A DNA stretch of 64,000 nucleotides from Oscillospiraceae bacterium (GCA_017405465.1 JAFRAJ010000016.1:1-64000); one strand, 5' to 3'. Shown: positions 7,746 to 15,867, numbered from the stretch's first letter. Translations and numbers: made by a program. The notes: generated by a model not told the origin, from the sequence alone.

Positions 7746-8792
7746 ATGAGAGCAGAAAAAAAGGTCATAGACAGTCTCAATAAATGCTACGCTGTAGCAG
7801 AATTCGATTTTGACGGAAAACGCCATCTGATAACTGCTGCCGAGAAGACTGATCCCTGTTATATCTACGATCTGCAGGGAAACAAGGAGGGGACTCTCTG
7901 GGATGGTCCCGGAGGGGTAATGACTCTCTGTCAGTATCCTCTGGCTGATGACAGTGATCCTGTTCTTATGGCGACATATAAGTTCTACTCGCCCAATGAC
8001 TCTGCGGAAGCCAAGATCGTCTATTATACAAGGGAAAACGGCCAGTGGCTGTGCCATGTGCTGTGCGATCTTCCTTTCGTTCACAGGTTCGGAGTCGTCG
8101 AGCGCGGAGGCATCTGGTATCTTGTAGCCTGCACTCTCAAATCCGCACATGCATTCCGTGACGACTGGACATGCCCCGGCAGGATCTGGGTCGCTGAACT
8201 TCCTGAGGATATCAGGGAATACAGTCAGGAGAATCAGCTTAAGCTTGAGCCTCTGGTAAGCGGTCTGTATAAGAATCATGGATTCTGCAGATGTGAAGAG
8301 GACGGATACGGATTCGTGATGGTCGGTACCGAGAACGGTGTCTATAAGGTCACACCTCCTTCTGTCAAAGGCGGAGAGTGGAAAGCAGAACTGGAACTGG
8401 AAGTTCCGGCCAGTGATATGCTGTATCAGGACTATGATGGAGACGGTGAGATGGAACTGCTGGTGCTCTCTCCTTTCCACGGAGATACACTTTCCGTATA
8501 TAAGAAAGTGAACGGAGAATACAGACAGATATTCAACTGTACAGACAAACCTTTCCTGCATGCGATCTGGGGAGACGAAGTCTTCGGAAAGCAGGTCGCG
8601 TTCATCGGAAACCGTCAGGCTGACAGACAGCTTTATGCCATATATCATGACGGAAACGGATATGTCATGGATCTTCTCGATGCAGGAGCAGGCCCTGCAA
8701 ACTGTATGCATTTTACTGACGGCGAAAAGGAGATGCTGCTCGCCGCGAACAGGGAGACCGATGAGGTCGCTCTCTATCAGCTCTTTGAGTGA
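7746..8792 (+). CDS. Uncharacterised beta-propeller-like cytosolic protein in the ascorbate operon
   Basis: 348 residues, no signal peptide and no membrane segment, so probably cytosolic. It is rich in short beta strands and aromatic-glycine turns repeated about every 45-60 residues. One FG-GAP/VCBS-like calcium loop, 'DYDGDGEMELLVLSP', lies near residue 236, and related short motifs occur elsewhere, so a propeller fold is likely. I do not recognise a named family. It lies between ulaG and ulaE, with its stop 8 bp before the ulaE start, so it is surely co-transcribed. It occupies the place where ulaD would be expected but does not resemble a TIM-barrel decarboxylase. A second lactonase, an epimerase or a binding protein are all possible. 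Confidence 0.6.
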   Translation: MRAEKKVIDSLNKCYAVAEFDFDGKRHLITAAEKTDPCYIYDLQGNKEGTLWDGPGGVMTLCQYPLADDSDPVLMATYKFYSPNDSAEAKIVYYTRENGQWLCHVLCDLPFVHRFGVVERGGIWYLVACTLKSAHAFRDDWTCPGRIWVAELPEDIREYSQENQLKLEPLVSGLYKNHGFCRCEEDGYGFVMVGTENGVYKVTPPSVKGGEWKAELELEVPASDMLYQDYDGDGEMELLVLSPFHGDTLSVYKKVNGEYRQIFNCTDKPFLHAIWGDEVFGKQVAFIGNRQADRQLYAIYHDGNGYVMDLLDAGAGPANCMHFTDGEKEMLLAANRETDEVALYQLFE

Positions 8793-8800
8793 GGTATCCT

Positions 8801-9661
8801 ATGGAATATTCACTGGGACTATATGAAAAAGCTATACCGGTAGGAAAGAGCTTTCCCGAAATGTTCTCCATTGCCAAAGAGTGCGGATTCGACAGGCTTG
8901 AGATAAGCATCGACGAGACCGACTGGAGACTGGAGCGCCTTGAGTGGGATGCATCGAAGCAGAGAGAACTCGGCATGCTGTCCAGATCGATGGATACACC
9001 TCTGCTGACTATGTGCCTTTCAGGACATAGAAAATATCCTTTCGGCAGCCACGACAGCGAGACACGCGCACGCTCTTTGGATATAATGGAGAAGGCGGTA
9101 CGTTTTGCTGATAATGCCGGAATTGCCGTCATCCAGCTTGCAGGATACGACGTATACTACGAAGAAGGTGACGAAGAAACCAGAAAATGGTTTGCTGAGA
9201 ACCTGAGGAAGTCCGTGCATATGGCATCAAAGGCCGGAGTGGTACTGGCATTCGAGACTATGGAGACTCCGTTCATGGATACAGTGCAGAAATCGATGAA
9301 GTATGTAAATGAGATCGGATCTCCCTGGCTTGGAGTGTATCCTGATATCGGAAACCTTAAGAACGCAGCGGTACTTTACGGTACCGATGTCGTTGAGGAT
9401 ATGATGACCGGTGCCGGACACATCTTTGCGGTACACCTGAAGGAGACGAAGCCCGGTCTGTACAGGGATATGAATTTCGGACAGAGCGACGGACACACCG
9501 AATACGAGCGCTGCCTGGAAGCGAGTCTTGGAATGGGAGTCAGGATGTTTACCGGAGAATTCTGGTATCAGAACGGTCAGGATCATATAAGCGTTATCGC
9601 CGATTCCGCCAGATTCCTGAGAGATAAGATTGAAAAAACAGCAAATAAAATGGGACTATAA
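8801..9661 (+). CDS. ulaE: L-ribulose-5-phosphate 3-epimerase / L-xylulose-5-phosphate 3-epimerase (UlaE)
   Basis: 286-residue TIM-barrel epimerase that interconverts L-xylulose 5-phosphate and L-ribulose 5-phosphate. The start 'MEYSLGLYEKAIP', the strand 'VIQLAGYDVYYE', the metal ligand glutamate in 'LAFETMETPFMD' and the 'PWLGVYPDIGN' segment all match UlaE/SgbU. The final metal glutamate is in 'MFTGEFWY'. The ATG at 8801 has GAGG six bases upstream and is preferred over an in-frame GTG at 8789. Confidence 0.92.
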   Translation: MEYSLGLYEKAIPVGKSFPEMFSIAKECGFDRLEISIDETDWRLERLEWDASKQRELGMLSRSMDTPLLTMCLSGHRKYPFGSHDSETRARSLDIMEKAVRFADNAGIAVIQLAGYDVYYEEGDEETRKWFAENLRKSVHMASKAGVVLAFETMETPFMDTVQKSMKYVNEIGSPWLGVYPDIGNLKNAAVLYGTDVVEDMMTGAGHIFAVHLKETKPGLYRDMNFGQSDGHTEYERCLEASLGMGVRMFTGEFWYQNGQDHISVIADSARFLRDKIEKTANKMGL

Positions 9662-9680
9662 ATAAAGGAGATCTTTTGAA

Positions 9681-10376
9681 ATGTTAGAGCAGCTCAAGAA
9701 AGAAGTCTATGAAGCAAATATGCTTCTGCCGAAGTATGGCCTTGTCACATTCACATGGGGAAACGTGTCCGGTATAGACCGCGAGAGCGGACTTGTGGTC
9801 ATCAAGCCCAGTGGCGTAGATTATGACATCATGACTCCGGACGATATGGTCGTAGTGGATCTTAACGGGAACAGAGTTGAAGGAAGACTCAAACCCTCAT
9901 CCGATACCGCGACGCACGTGGAACTGTATAAAGCGTTCCCGAACATCGGCGGCGTAGTACATACCCATTCTTCTTATGCTACCAGCTGGGCTCAGTCTGG
10001 AAGAGACATACCCTGCTACGGCACCACACACGCCGATTACTTCTATGGCCCCGTACCCTGCCTGCGCTGTCTGACAGCAGAAGAGATCGAAGAAGCATAT
10101 GAGGAGAATACCGGTCATCTGATCGTGAACGAGTTCGCAAGACTCAACAAGGATTATGAAGCAGTCTCGGCAGTCCTGTGCAAGAACCACGGACCTTTCT
10201 GCTGGGGAAAGAACCCGGAAGATTCCGTTCACTGCGCGGTAGTCCTCGAAGAAGTCGCCAAGATGGCTTACAGGACCGAACTCATCAACCGCGAAGTACA
10301 GCCTGCTCCTCAGGAACTTCAGGATAAGCATTACTACCGTAAACACGGCGCCAACGCCTACTACGGACAGAATTGA
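9681..10376 (+). CDS. ulaF: L-ribulose-5-phosphate 4-epimerase (UlaF/AraD family)
   Basis: 231-residue class II aldolase-type epimerase converting L-ribulose 5-phosphate to D-xylulose 5-phosphate, which enters the pentose phosphate pathway. Zinc ligands are H94 and H96 in '[14 protein letters not shown]' and H170 in '[10 protein letters not shown]'. Length is the family norm. AAAGGAG precedes the ATG by about 10 bases. It is fourth in the rightward operon, 19 bp after ulaE. The AraD paralogue of arabinose catabolism is the alternative, but the ulaG and ulaE neighbours favour UlaF. Confidence 0.92.
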   Translation: MLEQLKKEVYEANMLLPKYGLVTFTWGNVSGIDRESGLVVIKPSGVDYDIMTPDDMVVVDLNGNRVEGRLKPSSDTATHVELYKAFPNIGGVVHTHSSYATSWAQSGRDIPCYGTTHADYFYGPVPCLRCLTAEEIEEAYEENTGHLIVNEFARLNKDYEAVSAVLCKNHGPFCWGKNPEDSVHCAVVLEEVAKMAYRTELINREVQPAPQELQDKHYYRKHGANAYYGQN

Positions 10377-10418
10377 CTCACTGAGTCTGATACACAATCA
10401 GTAAAGGAGAAACCACAC

Positions 10419-10682
10419 ATGAAGGAATTCGAATTCGTCGTAACAGATCCTGTCGGTATCCATGCGCGCCCCGCAGGCAACCTCGTAAAGGAGATCAAGA
10501 AATACACTGATTCCAAGATTTCCCTCACCAATGAAGCCGGAAAGACTGTTGACGGACTGCGCCTTATGGCAGTCATGGGCCTCGGCGTCAAGCAGGGCCA
10601 GACCGTGAAATTCACGGTAGAAGGCGGAGATGAGGATGCTGTCGTTGAATCCCTCAGCGCCTGGCTCAAAGAGAACCTCTGA
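10419..10682 (+). CDS. ptsH: HPr phosphocarrier protein, lacking the regulatory serine
   Basis: 87-residue HPr. It takes phosphate from Enzyme I on His15 ('GIHARPAG') and passes it to IIA. The position equal to Ser46 of Bacillus HPr, which HPr kinase phosphorylates for catabolite repression, is Arg48 here ('VDGLRLMAVMGLG' where Bacillus has 'VNLKSIMGVMSLG'). This HPr should therefore not act as a CcpA co-repressor. It lies 42 bp after ulaF with its own AAAGGAG site, and a strong terminator follows. It may be a dedicated ascorbate HPr or the organism's general one. Confidence 0.9.
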   Translation: MKEFEFVVTDPVGIHARPAGNLVKEIKKYTDSKISLTNEAGKTVDGLRLMAVMGLGVKQGQTVKFTVEGGDEDAVVESLSAWLKENL

Positions 10683-10690
10683 GATAAATC

Positions 10691-10722
10691 AAAAAACAGA
10701 CGGTCTGCGCCGTCTGTTTTTT
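10691..10722 (+). terminator. Intrinsic terminator between ptsH and ptsI
   Basis: AAAAAACAGACGG pairs with CCGTCTGTTTTTT around a TCTGCG loop: an 8-bp GC-containing stem extended by A-U pairs with a T6 tail. It should stop most transcripts after ptsH, so Enzyme I may be made at a lower level by read-through or from its own promoter. Confidence 0.85.
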
Positions 10723-10756
10723 ATACCCATAATCAAATGATAAGGAGAAACCTGTA

Positions 10757-12436
10757 ATGATCACTATTCAGGGAAAAGGTGTTTCCACAGGAGTGGCGGA
10801 AGGTCCCCTTTATTTCTATAAACGCGCCGTTACTACCCTCAAACGCTACACTGTCGAGGACAGGGAAGCTGAGTGGAACAGATTCAAGGATGCCCAGCAG
10901 AAGTGCATAGACCAGCTTGGAGAACTTGCTGAAAAGGCGAGGGAAGAAGCAGGTGATGAAGCTGCGATGCTTTTTGAGACCCATCAGATGATGGCAGAGG
11001 ATCTAGACTATGAGGAAGCGATCCAGGCCCTCATCCAGGAAGAGGGAAATAACGCGGAAGCGGCAGTTACCGATACTTCCGTGCAGTTCGCCGAGATGTT
11101 CGCATCTATGGATGACTCATATATGCAGGCCAGAGCTGCAGACGTCAAGGACGTCTCCGGCAGGATACTGAACATACTTTACGGAGTAGTTCAGGGAGGG
11201 ATCGACTCAGAAGAGCCTGTCATACTTGCTGCGGATGACCTTGCACCCAGCGAGACCATCCAGCTGGACAAGACGAAGATCCTTGCTTTCGTTACAGAAG
11301 GCGGTTCCAGTTCCAGCCATACAGCCATCCTGGCAAGGACGATGGGGATCCCTGCTATCGTAGGCCTTGGAGATCAGATAAAGCCTGAATTCGAAGGAAG
11401 GCCGGTCATCGTCGACGGTTCAACCGGCGACGTATACGTCGATCCCGATTACGATACCACGGCTCATCTTATGGAGAAGCAGAGACAGCAGCTTGAGTAT
11501 CAGCAGATGCTGGAAGAACTCAAAGGCAAGGAGAACGTCACTCTAGACGGACAGCATATCCGTGTATACTGCAATATCGGAAGTCCTGAAGATGTTCATT
11601 CAGTGCTGCTGAATGACGCTGACGGCGTCGGACTGTTCAGAAGTGAGTTCCTTTATCTCAACTGCGATGACTATCCGTCAGAGGACTATCAGTTTGAAGC
11701 GTACAAGAAAGCTCTCACAGATATGGGCGGAAGAGAAGTCATCATCCGTACGATGGACATCGGAGCGGACAAGCAGATAGATTACTTCGAGCTGCCCAAA
11801 GAGGAGAACCCGGCTCTCGGCAACAGGGCTCTGAGGATCTGCCTCAACAGGCCTGAGATATTCCACACCCAGCTGCGCGCGCTGTATCGCGCATCCGCAT
11901 ACGGCCACCTTGGTATCATGTTCCCGATGGTGACCAGCGTCTGGGAAGTCAGGGAAGCCAAGAAGATGTGCGAACAGGTCAAGAAGGAGCTCAAGGCGGA
12001 AGGCATTCCTTACAGTGAGAGCGTCCAGGTAGGGATCATGATCGAGACTCCTGCCGCAGCGGTCATCAGCGACCGCCTTGCAAAGGAAGTCGACTTCTTC
12101 TCATGCGGTACGAATGACCTTACCCAGTACACTCTTGCATGCGACCGTCAGAACAATGACCTCGGCAGATTCTTCAACCCGCATCATCCTGCTGTCCTGA
12201 GGCTCCTCAAGATGGTCACAGACAACGCTCACAAGAACGGCATCTGGGTCGGTATCTGCGGAGAGCTTGGAGCGGATCTCGATCTGACGGAGGTGTTCCT
12301 TTCCATCGGTATCGATGAACTGTCGGTGTCTCCTAGATCCGTACTGCCGCTCAGGAAGAAGATCCGTGAGACCACAGTGTCTGAAGTCAAGGACAGACTC
12401 ATGGATGATCTTATGGGAGAAGGCAAGATATTCTAA
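10757..12436 (+). CDS. ptsI: PTS Enzyme I (phosphoenolpyruvate-protein phosphotransferase)
   Basis: 559-residue cytosolic kinase that moves phosphate from PEP to HPr. The N-terminal HPr-binding domain is followed by the phosphohistidine domain with H188 in 'GGSSSSHTAILAR', then the C-terminal PEP-binding barrel. The barrel carries 'DGVGLFRSEFLY', 'RTMDIGADKQ', 'CGTNDLTQYTLACDR' and the catalytic cysteine in 'GICGELG'. Length is slightly short of the usual 570-575. It starts 20-odd bases after AAGGAG. Its own terminator has been split by the IS element that follows. Confidence 0.93.
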   Translation: MITIQGKGVSTGVAEGPLYFYKRAVTTLKRYTVEDREAEWNRFKDAQQKCIDQLGELAEKAREEAGDEAAMLFETHQMMAEDLDYEEAIQALIQEEGNNAEAAVTDTSVQFAEMFASMDDSYMQARAADVKDVSGRILNILYGVVQGGIDSEEPVILAADDLAPSETIQLDKTKILAFVTEGGSSSSHTAILARTMGIPAIVGLGDQIKPEFEGRPVIVDGSTGDVYVDPDYDTTAHLMEKQRQQLEYQQMLEELKGKENVTLDGQHIRVYCNIGSPEDVHSVLLNDADGVGLFRSEFLYLNCDDYPSEDYQFEAYKKALTDMGGREVIIRTMDIGADKQIDYFELPKEENPALGNRALRICLNRPEIFHTQLRALYRASAYGHLGIMFPMVTSVWEVREAKKMCEQVKKELKAEGIPYSESVQVGIMIETPAAAVISDRLAKEVDFFSCGTNDLTQYTLACDRQNNDLGRFFNPHHPAVLRLLKMVTDNAHKNGIWVGICGELGADLDLTEVFLSIGIDELSVSPRSVLPLRKKIRETTVSEVKDRLMDDLMGEGKIF

Positions 12437-12470
12437 ACAGAAATGCATAATAAAAGATCAGGAACCATTT

Positions 12471-12497
12471 TGATATGCTCCCTTCCAAGTAGACAAG
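12471..12497 (+). repeat. Left terminal inverted repeat of the IS3 element
   Basis: Begins TGATATGCTCCC and ends AAGTAGACAAG. It pairs with the right repeat at 22 of 27 positions. Its segment 12476-12486 is also complementary to the transposase ribosome site (12524-12534). Confidence 0.85.
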
Positions 12498-12539
12498 GTA
12501 AAAAGAAAAAACTTGTAGTACGAGGAAGGGAGCATTTTT

Positions 12540-13217
12540 GTGAGGAAAGAAAAGTTTAGTGCAGCAGAAAAGATATCAATAGTGAAAGAAATCCTAGCAG
12601 GGAAAACCAGTTACAATGGAGCGGCAAAGCGACTCGGCGTGGATTTTAGTACAGTGAGGACATGGGTATCAAAATACACATCAATAGGAATCGAGTCGTT
12701 TAATGAGCCAAGTACAAACAGGCACTATTCAAGAGAAGTAAAAGAGAAAGCAGTACACGATTACTTGAGAGGAGAAGGATCGTACAGAGAATTATGCGAG
12801 AAATATCAGATTAAAAGTACGGCACAGCTCAAGAAATGGGTAAAGATGTACAATAGTCATGGTGAGATAAGATCTTCCGGAACAGGAGGAAACATCATGA
12901 CAAAAGGCAGAAATACAACATTTGATGAGCGCGTGGAGATCGTGGAATACTGTATCGCTCACAACAGGAATTATGCAGAGACAGCCGAGAAGTACAAAAT
13001 CTCGTATCAACAAGCTCGTAGTTATACTGTCAAGTATGATAATGGCGGCGTGGAAGCGCTGCAGGACAGACGCGGCAAACCAAAATCCAAAGAAGACATG
13101 ACTGAGCTGGAACGTCTGCGTGCTGAGAACAGGATCCTGCGTGCAGAAAAAGAACGGGTTCAGATGGAGGTAGATTTCCTAAAAAAATTAGACGAGCTAG
13201 AGAGGAGGCGGGGCTGA
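12540..13217 (+). CDS. IS3-family transposase OrfA
   Basis: 225 residues with three helix-turn-helix units (about residues 5-50, 60-105 and 122-170) and a C-terminal leucine-zipper-like coil, 'ERLRAENRILRAEKERVQME'. This is longer than most OrfA proteins because of the extra helix-turn-helix. It starts at GTG 12540 behind GGAAGGGAG; that site is buried in a stem with the element's left end. Near its end an A7 run (13181-13187) in the arrangement A_AAA_AAA allows a -1 slip into orfB. Confidence 0.88.
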   Translation: MRKEKFSAAEKISIVKEILAGKTSYNGAAKRLGVDFSTVRTWVSKYTSIGIESFNEPSTNRHYSREVKEKAVHDYLRGEGSYRELCEKYQIKSTAQLKKWVKMYNSHGEIRSSGTGGNIMTKGRNTTFDERVEIVEYCIAHNRNYAETAEKYKISYQQARSYTVKYDNGGVEALQDRRGKPKSKEDMTELERLRAENRILRAEKERVQMEVDFLKKLDELERRRG

Positions 13218-14113
13218 GCCTGGTAAGGAAAGGACAGATATACCAGGCAATCAAGGAAGAGAACGAGGAACATGGGTACTCCATTAATGCTTTATGTGAA
13301 TTAGGAAAAGTCAGCAGATCCGGCTATTACAAATGGATAAATCGAGGAATTCCTGAGTATGAGGCTAGAAACGAACTCATAGCTGCCGAAATAGAGAAGA
13401 TTCACATGAAAAGTCCTGACAAAGGATACCGACGTATACGAGATGATTTGGAACGATATCACGGAATCAAAGTAAACGACAAAAAGGTTCTGCGTATATG
13501 CCGAAAGAAAGACATTAAGTCTACGATAAAATACGCAAACAACAGTTGTACAAGGCAATCAAAGAATCCTCAATTCATAGCCGAGAACATCCTGAATCGT
13601 GAGTTTACTGCAGAAGCACCAAACCTGAAATGGCTGACCGACGTGACTGAGTTTAAATACTACGTGGGTTATGAATCACATAAAGTGTTTTTGAGTGCAA
13701 TCTTGGATCTCTATGACAGGCGGATAGTGTCTTATGTGATTGAAGATTCCAACAATAATGATCTAGTGTTTAGAACTTTCGATGCTGCCGTCGCAGCAAA
13801 TCCTGATGCAACTCCATTATTCCATTCTGATCGAGGCTTTCAGTACACTAACAGAACTTTCCATACCAAACTTGAGGAAGCCGGCATGACTCAAAGTATG
13901 TCCAGAGTTGCTAAATGTATCGATAATGGACCGATGGAAGGATTCTGGGGAATACTCAAGCGTGAACGTTATTATGGCAAACGATTCACCGACAAAGAAT
14001 CTCTTGTTGCCATGATCGAAGAATACATCGATTACTACAACAACAGCAGACTCCAACGCAATCTTGGCGTTTTGACTCCTATGGAGAAATTCTCACAATA
14101 TCTGGCAGCATAA
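13187..14113 (+). CDS. IS3-family transposase OrfB (expressed by -1 frameshift)
   Basis: About 308 residues read in the -1 frame after the A7 slip; no good independent start lies near its 5' end (the first ATG in this frame is 13406). It has an HTH_21-like region ('YQAIKEENEEHGYS', 'KSPDKGYRRIRDDLERY') and an integrase core. The catalytic triad is D in 'KWLTDVTEF', D in 'LFHSDRGFQYT' and E in 'PMEGFWGILKRE'. The frame is intact to its stop. Confidence 0.87.
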   Translation: MRRAREEAGLSLVRKGQIYQAIKEENEEHGYSINALCELGKVSRSGYYKWINRGIPEYEARNELIAAEIEKIHMKSPDKGYRRIRDDLERYHGIKVNDKKVLRICRKKDIKSTIKYANNSCTRQSKNPQFIAENILNREFTAEAPNLKWLTDVTEFKYYVGYESHKVFLSAILDLYDRRIVSYVIEDSNNNDLVFRTFDAAVAANPDATPLFHSDRGFQYTNRTFHTKLEEAGMTQSMSRVAKCIDNGPMEGFWGILKRERYYGKRFTDKESLVAMIEEYIDYYNNSRLQRNLGVLTPMEKFSQYLAA

Positions 14114-14118
14114 AACTA

Positions 14119-14142
14119 CCGCCAGATATTGTAATCTGGCGG
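14119..14142 (+). terminator. Hairpin after orfB inside the IS element
   Basis: CCGCCAGAT (14119-14127) pairs with ATCTGGCGG (14134-14142), a perfect 9-bp stem, followed 8 bases later by a TTTTTG run. It probably ends transposase transcription. Confidence 0.55.
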
Positions 14143-14164
14143 CAATTTGGTTTTTGTTATTTTG

Positions 14165-14191
14165 CTTGTCTACTTGACGGGGAGCAGTTCA
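14165..14191 (-). repeat. Right terminal inverted repeat of the IS3 element
   Basis: Begins CTTGTCTACTTG and ends GGGGAGCAGTTCA. It is the reverse complement of the left end at 22 of 27 positions. Confidence 0.85.
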
Positions 14192-14234
14192 TTTTTCGTG
14201 TTCCTGGTCTTTTTTGCTTGTATTGGATATTGTC

Positions 14235-14993
14235 TTAGCTGAATTTCGAAGAGATCAGCTGGATCAGGGAAGAGACTTTTTGTGTAAGATAAGCGATTAT
14301 CTTGTCTACATCCAGGATCGTGACGTCAGCTATCGTCTGAAGGATATACAGTACTGCAAGGATGGTCAGCACGATCAGGATAAGAATAAAGATGGTATGT
14401 ATGATAGCGCTGAAGCAGCCTCTGCGTTTGCCGTTATTGTTGTCCATGAGCTGTCTCGTGTTTGCTTTGAGACGTCTCTTTTCCTGACGGATGGCTCTTC
14501 TGGATTTCTTTTCCTTGGGGATATCGGAGAATATGGAACCTGATGTCCTGTCAGATGTCAGATATTTCTCCACATCGTCCTGTGCATTCCAGTCGAGAAT
14601 ATCGTCCGAGTCTTTCGGCCCGTCGGCATCCTTCCTGCTGTAATCTTCCCCTTCAGGTGAGAACGAGAAGGTCGCTTCATCAGACTTCTGAAGGTTCTGC
14701 GGAAGATCTTCTTCGTAATCATCCTGATCATCTTCCTCATCATAAGGCTCTTCCTCCTCCGGTTCGGCTGTCTGCTGAGTCTGAGTCTGAACCGGCGGTG
14801 TCTTCTCCTCTTCTTCATTGGAGGCAGGCACGTCATCAAAACGGCCGCCCGTGGTGAAGACATGAGGTTTTACAGGACCGTCATCTGACTGGCGTTCTGC
14901 GCCTGCTGTCTTTCCGGATCCGGGATCAGACTCGTTCAGACGCTCGTTGACTCTTGCCATAAGCTGTGACAGATAATCATTGTTTTCAGGCAT
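14235..14993 (-). CDS. Acidic single-pass membrane protein of unknown function
   Basis: 252 residues. Residues 1-150 are low-complexity and very acidic (a run such as 'EPEEEEPYDEEDDQDDYEED'), probably disordered and cytoplasmic. A basic patch follows ('KEKKSRRAIRQEKRRLK', about 160-176), then one strong membrane segment ('FSAIIHTIFILILIVLTILA', about 196-215) and a short C-terminal amphipathic tail. It begins 4 bp after the DUF4364 gene stop, so the two form an operon. No enzymatic motif is visible. Confidence 0.6.
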   Translation of the reverse strand: MPENNDYLSQLMARVNERLNESDPGSGKTAGAERQSDDGPVKPHVFTTGGRFDDVPASNEEEEKTPPVQTQTQQTAEPEEEEPYDEEDDQDDYEEDLPQNLQKSDEATFSFSPEGEDYSRKDADGPKDSDDILDWNAQDDVEKYLTSDRTSGSIFSDIPKEKKSRRAIRQEKRRLKANTRQLMDNNNGKRRGCFSAIIHTIFILILIVLTILAVLYILQTIADVTILDVDKIIAYLTQKVSSLIQLISSKFS

Positions 14994-14997
14994 TATT

Positions 14998-15561
14998 TCA
15001 GTTCTCCTGTTTGAGATCTTCTCCGGTCAGCAGTCCCAGATCGTTCAGGAACAGCTGCTCGGCTTTGTCTATGAAATTATCTTTAACGGTCTGCGCTGTG
15101 CGCAGCGTGGGTACATAAACGGAAATGGAATAAAGCGGACCTTCCGACTCGTCAGAGATGGAGCAGAATACTTCATACCCTGTCTCGACCTTTCTTATCT
15201 CAGCTTTATGGTCGCGGCTCTTGCGCTCATGCTCGACAAAATACCTGAGGGAATCTCCTGCCTTGCTTCGTACGGAGAAGGGGAGGTCATCGGAAAGCAG
15301 CACTGCTATCTGTCTGCCGCTCTCAGTGATGGAGTAGCAGTCGTTCTCGGATCTGATATGTCCGGCATCTATGAGCTCGGTAATGGCAGACACAAGTTCG
15401 AAATAGTTTACAAGCCCGTCCTTGCTGAGTGACGTTATAAGCACGTCATGAGGGACCGGTGCTGACTGGTTGTTGATCAGATAGCAGCACAGTATCTTGA
15501 CTTCGGAATGGGAAGTAAGACCGCCGGGAACAACGCCCGCCACGAATGCATCATTAGGCAT
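14998..15561 (-). CDS. DUF4364 family protein
   Basis: 187-residue soluble protein of a family common in Clostridia. The N-terminal half ('SEVKILCCYLINNQSAPVPHDVL', in two parts) resembles a winged helix, and the C-terminal half is a beta-rich domain. Role unknown; a DNA-binding function is plausible. The start is the ATG at 15561 behind AGGAGGTGAGC rather than the upstream GTG at 15597. It is divergent from the DUF951-prfA operon. Confidence 0.75.
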   Translation of the reverse strand: MPNDAFVAGVVPGGLTSHSEVKILCCYLINNQSAPVPHDVLITSLSKDGLVNYFELVSAITELIDAGHIRSENDCYSITESGRQIAVLLSDDLPFSVRSKAGDSLRYFVEHERKSRDHKAEIRKVETGYEVFCSISDESEGPLYSISVYVPTLRTAQTVKDNFIDKAEQLFLNDLGLLTGEDLKQEN

Positions 15562-15672
15562 AAAGTGCTCACCTCCTCTTCTGGGATAGTATACCACACG
15601 AAGAACACGGAAACATTGAAAGAAATCTCGCTTAGGTTATAATATTCTGTGAAAAATACGGAGGTCCTGCTA

Positions 15673-15867
15673 TTGGATATCAAAGTCGGAGACATAATCA
15701 CGGTAAAGAAACCGCACCCCTGCGGCAGCAGTACGTTTGAGGTGCTGCGTATCGGCATGGATTTTAAGATCAGATGCCAGGGATGCGGAAGGGAGATAAT
15801 GCTCTCAAGGCAGAAGGCGGAAAAGAGCATCAGGACGCTCAACGGTGAAAGGGTCATACACAGATAA
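15673..15867 (+). CDS. DUF951 family small zinc-binding protein
   Basis: 64 residues. The core '[25 protein letters not shown]' (in parts) and a zinc-type pair '[10 protein letters not shown]' match DUF951. The start is TTG at 15673, seven bases after GGAGGT; an upstream GTG at 15649 in frame lacks a site. Its stop overlaps the prfA start by one base (TAATG), so translation is coupled. Confidence 0.82.
   Translation: MDIKVGDIITVKKPHPCGSSTFEVLRIGMDFKIRCQGCGREIMLSRQKAEKSIRTLNGERVIHR

Larger units (their letters stand above)
12471..14191 (+). mobile_element. IS3-family insertion sequence (IS150-like), complete
   Basis: A 1721-bp element bounded by TGA...TCA. Imperfect terminal inverted repeats of 27 bp (12471-12497 and 14165-14191) match at 22 positions. 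It contains two overlapping frames, orfA and orfB, joined by a -1 slip, the standard IS3 layout. Flanking TTT on each side is a possible 3-bp target duplication, though in an AT-rich loop this is weak evidence. Both frames are open with the DDE triad present, so it may be active. Confidence 0.88.
12456..14215 (+). terminator. ptsI terminator split by the IS insertion
   Basis: The left arm GATCAGGAAC (12456-12465) and the right arm GTTCCTGGTC (14200-14209), followed by T6 (14210-14215), form a 10-bp stem with one G-U pair. They are now separated by the IS element. Without the insertion the loop would be about 10 nt. The element therefore sits in the terminator loop, and the terminator is no longer compact. 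Confidence 0.75.

Noticed and set aside
7731..8711. 326-codon frame antisense to the propeller-like gene
   Set aside because: No ribosome site, and it conflicts with the tightly spaced operon on the other strand.
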